Positions 1 through 6,018 of a DNA stretch of 6,018 nucleotides are shown here, in pieces (within the stretch, counting starts at the first letter, position 1; every line of letters starts with the position of its first letter). The DNA is from an uncultured delta proteobacterium. Lineage in GTDB: Bacteria > Myxococcota_A > Bradymonadia > REDH01. The notes under the pieces are model-generated. The model was not told the DNA's origin. It saw only the letters and a program-made list of their open reading frames with translations, and did not search any database. The DNA lies in contig CAIWGR010000563.1 in NCBI GenBank assembly GCA_903912275.1, positions 1 through 6,018 on the forward strand, in the 5' to 3' direction. A program made the position numbers and the translations under genes.

Positions 1-1106
1 ACGGCGGCCGCCTGGTCGGCATCGTCACCAACCGCGACCTCCGCTTCGAGAAGGACCTCACCAAGACCGTCGCCGAGTCGATGACCCGCGACCTTGTGAC
101 GGCCCATGTTGGCATCGCGATGACCGACGCGATGCAGATGCTCCAGAAGCACCGCATCGAGAAGCTCCTGCTCGTCGACGCGGCCGGCCATCTTGAAGGG
201 CTGATCACCGTCAAAGACATTGAGCAGGCCGAAATCTACCCCAGCGCCGTCAAAGACAGCATGGGCCGCCTCCTGGTTGGCGCCGCCATCGGCGTCTCGC
301 CCGACACGGAAGCTAGGCTCGCCGCACTTGTCGAGGCCGGCGTTGATGTGGTCGCCGTCGACACCGCACACGGTCACAGCGTGCGGGTCGTCGAGACCGT
401 CGCCGCCATCCGCGCCCGCTACCCCAACCTCCAGATCATCGCCGGCAACGTGGCCACCGCCGCCGGCACCCGCGCCCTCATCGAGGCAGGCGCAGACGCA
501 GTCAAAGTCGGCATCGGCCCCGGCTCCATCTGCACCACCCGCGTCGTCGCCGGAGTGGGCGTTCCGCAGGTCACCGCCATCGACGACTGCGCCACCGAGG
601 CCGCCAAGCACGGCGTTCCCGTCATCGCAGACGGCGGCATCAAGTTCTCCGGCGACATCGTCAAGGCGCTCGCGGCCGGCGCAAGCAGCATCATGATCGG
701 CAGCCTCTTTGCCGGCACCTCCGAGTCGCCCGGTGACCAGGTCCTCTACCAGGGCCGCTCCTACAAGACCTACCGCGGCATGGGCTCGCTCGGCGCCATG
801 GGCCAGGGCTCCGCCGACCGCTACTCGCAGGGCGATGTGCGCGAGTCGCGCAAGTTCGTGCCCGAGGGCATCGAGGGCATGGTCGCCTACCGCGGACCGT
901 TGGCCGACAACATCTTTCAGCTCGTTGGCGGGATCCGCTCGGGCATGGGCTACTGCGGCGCGCGGACCATCGAAGACTTACAGCGTACCGCGGAGTTCGT
1001 TCGCATCACCAGCGCCGGCCTGCGCGAGAGCCACGTCCACGATGTCTTCGTGACCAAAGAGGCACCCAACTACAAGTCGATGCCGGGCGGCTCGGGGATG
1101 GGCTAG
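1..1106 (+). CDS. guaB: IMP dehydrogenase, 5'-truncated by the window edge
   Basis: Cytosolic enzyme that oxidises IMP to XMP with NAD+, the committed step of guanine nucleotide synthesis. The reading frame is open from base 3 (base 1-2 belong to a split codon) to the TAG at 1104-1106, giving 367 visible codons. Family members are about 490 residues, so roughly 120 N-terminal residues lie outside the window; the ATG at 81 is internal, because the frame upstream of it reads GGRLVGIVTNRDLRF, the end of the first CBS domain. A second CBS domain follows (about 66-231, ending GLITVKDIE). The catalytic barrel then shows VDTAHGHS, the active-site loop GPGSICTTR with the nucleophilic Cys codon at 531-533, ADGGIKFSGD, the phosphate-binding YRGMGSLGAM, and the mobile-flap Arg-Tyr pair at 819-824. 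All the key residues I looked for are present. It sits 2 bases ahead of guaA, so the two are almost certainly co-transcribed and co-translated. Promoter and start are not visible. Confidence 0.97.
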   Translation, partial: GGRLVGIVTNRDLRFEKDLTKTVAESMTRDLVTAHVGIAMTDAMQMLQKHRIEKLLLVDAAGHLEGLITVKDIEQAEIYPSAVKDSMGRLLVGAAIGVSPDTEARLAALVEAGVDVVAVDTAHGHSVRVVETVAAIRARYPNLQIIAGNVATAAGTRALIEAGADAVKVGIGPGSICTTRVVAGVGVPQVTAIDDCATEAAKHGVPVIADGGIKFSGDIVKALAAGASSIMIGSLFAGTSESPGDQVLYQGRSYKTYRGMGSLGAMGQGSADRYSQGDVRESRKFVPEGIEGMVAYRGPLADNIFQLVGGIRSGMGYCGARTIEDLQRTAEFVRITSAGLRESHVHDVFVTKEAPNYKSMPGGSGMG

Positions 1107-1108
1107 CG

Positions 1109-2698
<1,590 letters not shown>

Positions 2699-2764
2699 GT
2701 CGGAGTTGCCTCCCACGCCCGCTCGCCTAGAGGGTTGGGGCACTTCATTCGCGACGAGGGTACC
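2699..2764 (+). other. Short intergenic spacer between guaA and the secreted-protein gene
   Basis: This 66-base gap is the only noticeable non-coding stretch in the window. It holds the ribosome site of the next gene at its right end. I see no convincing sigma-70 promoter: TTGCCT at 2706 followed by TAGAGG about 16 bases later is a poor match. TGCCTC (2707-2712) can pair imperfectly with GGGGCA (about 2737-2742) around a long loop, but no T-run follows, so it is not a credible intrinsic terminator. Whether the downstream pair is read from the guaBA promoter or its own cannot be decided from the sequence. Confidence 0.6.
2756..2760 (+). promoter_or_regulatory. Ribosome binding site GAGGG that fixes the start at 2765
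   Basis: GAGGG stands 4 bases before the ATG at 2765 (GAGG with a 5-base spacer). It supports 2765 over the in-frame ATG at 2735, which would add ten charged or polar residues in front of the signal peptide. Confidence 0.65.
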
Positions 2765-2818
2765 ATGAAGAGAACCGCGCTTGCGCTCCTGCTCCTGCTT
2801 CCGCTCCCCGCGCAGGCC
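2765..2818 (+). other. Sec signal peptide (residues 1-18) of the secreted protein
   Basis: The n-region is MKR, followed by a hydrophobic core of Ala and Leu residues and a Pro-containing c-region ending AQA before Gly-Ser. This fits the A-x-A rule for signal peptidase I, with predicted cleavage after Ala18. The absence of Cys at +1 argues against a lipoprotein. Confidence 0.85.
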
Positions 2819-3736
2819 GGCAGCCGCTTCGATGACGAGCCCGACGCCCCCGAGGCGACAGGCTTCGCGGCCATCCGTGCCCCCGCCAACGGGCTGCTCC
2901 CAAAGGGCGGCTCCACGGCGCGGCTCTTCATCTATCGTGAGGACGGCACCCCCTTCAGCACCGGCGCGGCGGCCGGCTCCTACGAGCCGGGCGTGGAGGT
3001 CGCGCTCCCCCCGGGCACCTACTTCGCAGAGGTCGCCCGCACCCGCACGGGGCTCCGCGTCTCCAAGTTCCGCGTCGAACTCGGCAAGACCAGCGTCATC
3101 CCCACCGGCTGGGTGAGCGTGACCGCGGTCGACCGCGAGGAGCAGCCCCGCGTGGACTGCGAACCCTGGTTCGCCGACCTCACGGTCTTTGAACGGGACG
3201 CCGCCGGCGTTGCCAAGATGGCTCAGTCCAACAGCCAGACAGAGCATGCCGAGCAGGGCGCGCTTCAGCTGCCCGTCGGCGAGACCCAGGTCGTCTTCAA
3301 CGGCCTGCCCGCCGTCGTCACCATCAAGGCCAACCAGGTGGCTGCCCTCGCGACCGGCTTCGCGATGCCGCCCAAGGGCGGCAATCCCCAGATCTCCGCC
3401 GGCGACCCCGCCAATCCGGCCTCTGCCCGCATCAACCTCTGCACGGACGGCGGTACCCAGGTGCCCGCCGGTATCTTCCAGGTCGCTGCGACCATCGACA
3501 CCAACAGGCCGCCCTACACCCTCCGTGAGGTCACCGAGGTAACCGTCGCTCCAGCGCTCGGCGGCACCTCCCGCGACCTCCAGACTGCCCGCCTCGCCCA
3601 CCGCGAGCTCAGCGAGGTCACCCTGCCGATTACCGAGGCCGACGCGACCGCGCTCGCCACCATCCGCAGCGTCGGGCCTGCACCCCTCGGCGGGACCAAA
3701 GGCAGCATCCGGCTCGGCGGGAGCCGCAAGCCGTGA
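2765..3736 (+). CDS. Secreted protein of unknown function with repeated beta-rich segments
   Basis: I do not recognise this 323-residue protein. The start at 2765 is supported by a ribosome site and by an immediate Sec signal peptide: MKR, a hydrophobic leucine-rich core (residues 5-14), and an AQA cleavage site after residue 18. There is no lipobox Cys, so export to the periplasm or outside is likely. The mature part has no transmembrane segment and only two cysteines (Cys132 and Cys226), which could form a disulfide. It is rich in Gly, Pro, Thr, Val and Ala, and looks like beta-sandwich modules: the phrase L/V-P-x-G followed by an alternating beta strand appears at residues 81, 169 and 233. 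The first two copies are each preceded by an aromatic strand with a RED or ERD turn (58-60, 143-145) and followed by another strand ending in a TG turn. This resembles small carboxypeptidase-regulatory-like or PEGA-like folds, but that is inference. No catalytic motif is visible. Its stop overlaps the start of the cysteine-cluster gene by 4 bases, suggesting coupled expression. Confidence 0.85.
   Translation: MKRTALALLLLLPLPAQAGSRFDDEPDAPEATGFAAIRAPANGLLPKGGSTARLFIYREDGTPFSTGAAAGSYEPGVEVALPPGTYFAEVARTRTGLRVSKFRVELGKTSVIPTGWVSVTAVDREEQPRVDCEPWFADLTVFERDAAGVAKMAQSNSQTEHAEQGALQLPVGETQVVFNGLPAVVTIKANQVAALATGFAMPPKGGNPQISAGDPANPASARINLCTDGGTQVPAGIFQVAATIDTNRPPYTLREVTEVTVAPALGGTSRDLQTARLAHRELSEVTLPITEADATALATIRSVGPAPLGGTKGSIRLGGSRKP
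2924..3550 (+). repeat. Degenerate three-fold protein repeat within the secreted protein
   Basis: At protein level, residues 54-119 and 138-201 align by eye: FIYRED with TVFERD, ALPPGTYFAEV with QLPVGETQVVF, and ELGKTSVIPTGWVSV with IKANQVAALATGFAM. A shorter third unit, about residues 223-262, carries VPAGIFQVAAT and a following strand ending TEVTVAP. The copies are strongly diverged and are not visible as DNA repeats. This was judged by eye only. Confidence 0.4.
3719..3723 (+). promoter_or_regulatory. Ribosome binding site GGGAG for the GTG start at 3733
   Basis: GGGAG lies 9 bases before the GTG at 3733, inside the last codons of the upstream gene. It supports the GTG as the real start of the cysteine-cluster gene, in a GTGA stop-start overlap. 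Confidence 0.6.
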
Positions 3737-4167
3737 CCGCGCCCGGCCGCTGGACCCGCGGCGGCGGGCTCGACTTCACCTGCACCCGCTGTGGCCTCTG
3801 CTGTCGCGGGCCCGGTGAAGTCTGGTTCACCCAGGAGGAGAAGTCGCAGGCGCTCGCAGCCATCAGCGGCACGCCGCTTGCCGCACAGGCCGCCACCATC
3901 TGGCGGGCGTCGGGCGCTGACGAAGTCATCGATGTGCCCGCCGACCAGGCCTGCCCGTTGCTCGGGCCCGACGGCTGCTCCATCCAGGCCGTCAAACCGG
4001 CGCAGTGCCGCACCTACCCCTTCTGGCCGGAGCTGCTCCAGAGCCGCGCAGACTGGGAGTCGGAGAAGGGCCGCTGCGAGGGCATCGACCGCGGCCCCAA
4101 CCATTACGCCTACGCCGACATCTTCGAGCTGCTCTCGGGCCGCAAAGACACCCGCGAGAACAGCTGA
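3733..4167 (+). CDS. YkgJ-family cysteine-cluster protein (CxxCxxCC type)
   Basis: A small cytosolic protein of 144 residues. The signature C-x2-C-G-x-C-C is at Cys17, Cys20, Cys23 and Cys24, just after a short aromatic leader (FTCTRCGLCC). Further conserved cysteines are Cys74 and Cys82 (ACPLLGPDGCSI), Cys92 in QCRTYPFWP, and Cys115, eight in all. This is the pattern of the UPF0153/YkgJ family, thought to bind zinc or an iron-sulfur cluster; its biochemical role is not settled, so none is assigned here. The GTG start is backed by a GGGAG 9 bases upstream and by a GTGA overlap with the stop of the secreted-protein gene. Starting any later would remove the cysteine cluster, since no other start lies before it. 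There is no signal peptide, so it is not exported like its neighbour. Its 3' end meets the convergent carboxylase gene after 7 bases. Confidence 0.92.
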   Translation: MTAPGRWTRGGGLDFTCTRCGLCCRGPGEVWFTQEEKSQALAAISGTPLAAQAATIWRASGADEVIDVPADQACPLLGPDGCSIQAVKPAQCRTYPFWPELLQSRADWESEKGRCEGIDRGPNHYAYADIFELLSGRKDTRENS

Positions 4168-4174
4168 GCGCCGC

Positions 4175-5719
<1,545 letters not shown>

Positions 5720-5726
5720 GATGATC
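5720..5726 (-). promoter_or_regulatory. Ribosome binding site region supporting the GTG start at 5719
   Basis: On the - strand the bases just before the GTG read AAGGTGATCATC. GGTGATC is complementary to GAUCACC near the 3' end of 16S rRNA and, when aligned to the full anti-Shine-Dalgarno, places the GTG at a workable distance. The same bases contain the glgA stop (TGA, 5727-5725) and the alternative GTG at 5728-5726. Confidence 0.4.
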
Positions 5727-6018
5727 ACCTTGTTGTCAGGTTCGAATACAGTTTCAGGTAGGCTGCGGCCGGCGCCTGCCAGTCGGCGGGCCTTCTCATG
5801 GCACGGTCTATCGCCTTCTGCCAAGCCCCTTGTTGCTCGAAAGCAACCAGCGCGCGATCCAACGCCATCGCCACGGCAGCCTCGGTCGCCTCTTCGAAGA
5901 CGAACCCCGTGGCGCCCGGCTCCGTGAAGTCGGTGACCGTGTCGGCCAGTCCGCCCACGGCCCGCACGATGGGGAGCGTGCCATACCGCATGGAGTAGAG
6001 CTGGTTCAGGCCGCAGGG
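5725..6018 (-). CDS. glgA: Glycogen synthase, C-terminal end (5' part cut by the window edge)
   Basis: ADP-glucose-dependent glycogen synthase of glycosyltransferase family 5, extending alpha-1,4-glucan chains in the cytosol. Only the last 97 codons are present, against a usual 470-500; the frame stays open to the window edge, and the ATG at 5991 is internal. The visible part starts with PCGLNQLYSMRYGTLPIVR, the conserved nucleotide-sugar binding segment that follows the catalytic Glu of the EPCGL motif (the Glu codon is just outside the window). GGLADTV follows directly, the usual family continuation. The end, with RPADWQAPAAAYLKLY, corresponds to the family's terminal Trp helix and xxYLxLY tail, so the C-terminus is intact. 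The TGA stop at 5727-5725 lies 5 bases before, or overlaps by 4 bases, the start of the carboxyltransferase gene, so the two genes are probably in one transcript. Confidence 0.95.
   Translation of the reverse strand, partial: PCGLNQLYSMRYGTLPIVRAVGGLADTVTDFTEPGATGFVFEEATEAAVAMALDRALVAFEQQGAWQKAIDRAMRRPADWQAPAAAYLKLYSNLTTR

Noticed and set aside
2706..2742. Possible promoter or terminator in the spacer after guaA
   Set aside because: The -35 and -10 candidates match poorly, and the imperfect TGCCTC/GGGGCA stem has a long loop and no T-run.
2735..2764. Upstream in-frame ATG for the secreted protein
   Set aside because: It would put ten extra residues, several of them charged, before the signal peptide; GAGGG just before 2765 and the clean MKR n-region favour the later start.
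5720..5824. ATG at 5824 as the start of the carboxyltransferase gene
   Set aside because: It would overlap the conserved C-terminus of GlgA by 100 bases and add 35 residues that do not resemble the family N-terminus.

Overview
This is an ordinary chromosomal window from a GC-rich bacterium. Hand counts in typical coding stretches give about 70% GC. It is almost fully coding and shows no mobile element, RNA gene, CRISPR array or phage signature. The organism is probably Gram-negative: the glycogen synthase, IMP dehydrogenase and carboxylase are bacterial housekeeping types, and a small secreted protein has a clean Sec signal peptide. The GMP synthase wording looks to me like proteobacterial (especially betaproteobacterial) versions. 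The glycogen synthase and IMP dehydrogenase wording is less specific, so I do not assign a phylum.

The left part (1-2698, + strand) is the guaBA operon. The C-terminal three quarters of IMP dehydrogenase (guaB, cut by the left edge) is followed after 2 bases by a complete GMP synthase (guaA). Together they turn IMP into XMP and then GMP. After a 66-base gap come two tightly coupled + strand genes. The first encodes a secreted protein of unknown function with what looks like an internally repeated beta-sandwich pattern (2765-3736). The second encodes a YkgJ-type cysteine-cluster protein (3733-4167) whose GTG start overlaps the stop of its neighbour.

The right part runs on the - strand. The C-terminal end of a glycogen synthase (glgA, cut by the right edge) is followed by a complete acyl-CoA carboxylase carboxyltransferase subunit of the propionyl-CoA type (about 4175-5719). 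The two are adjacent or overlapping by 4 bases, depending on the start chosen. The two convoys of genes converge with only 7 bases between the stop codons at 4167 and 4175.

I found no convincing new biological system. The points most worth a second look are the secreted repeat protein paired with the cysteine-cluster protein, the AT-rich first 120 bases of guaA with tandem AGA codons, and a carboxyltransferase subunit with no biotin-carboxylase partner in view.
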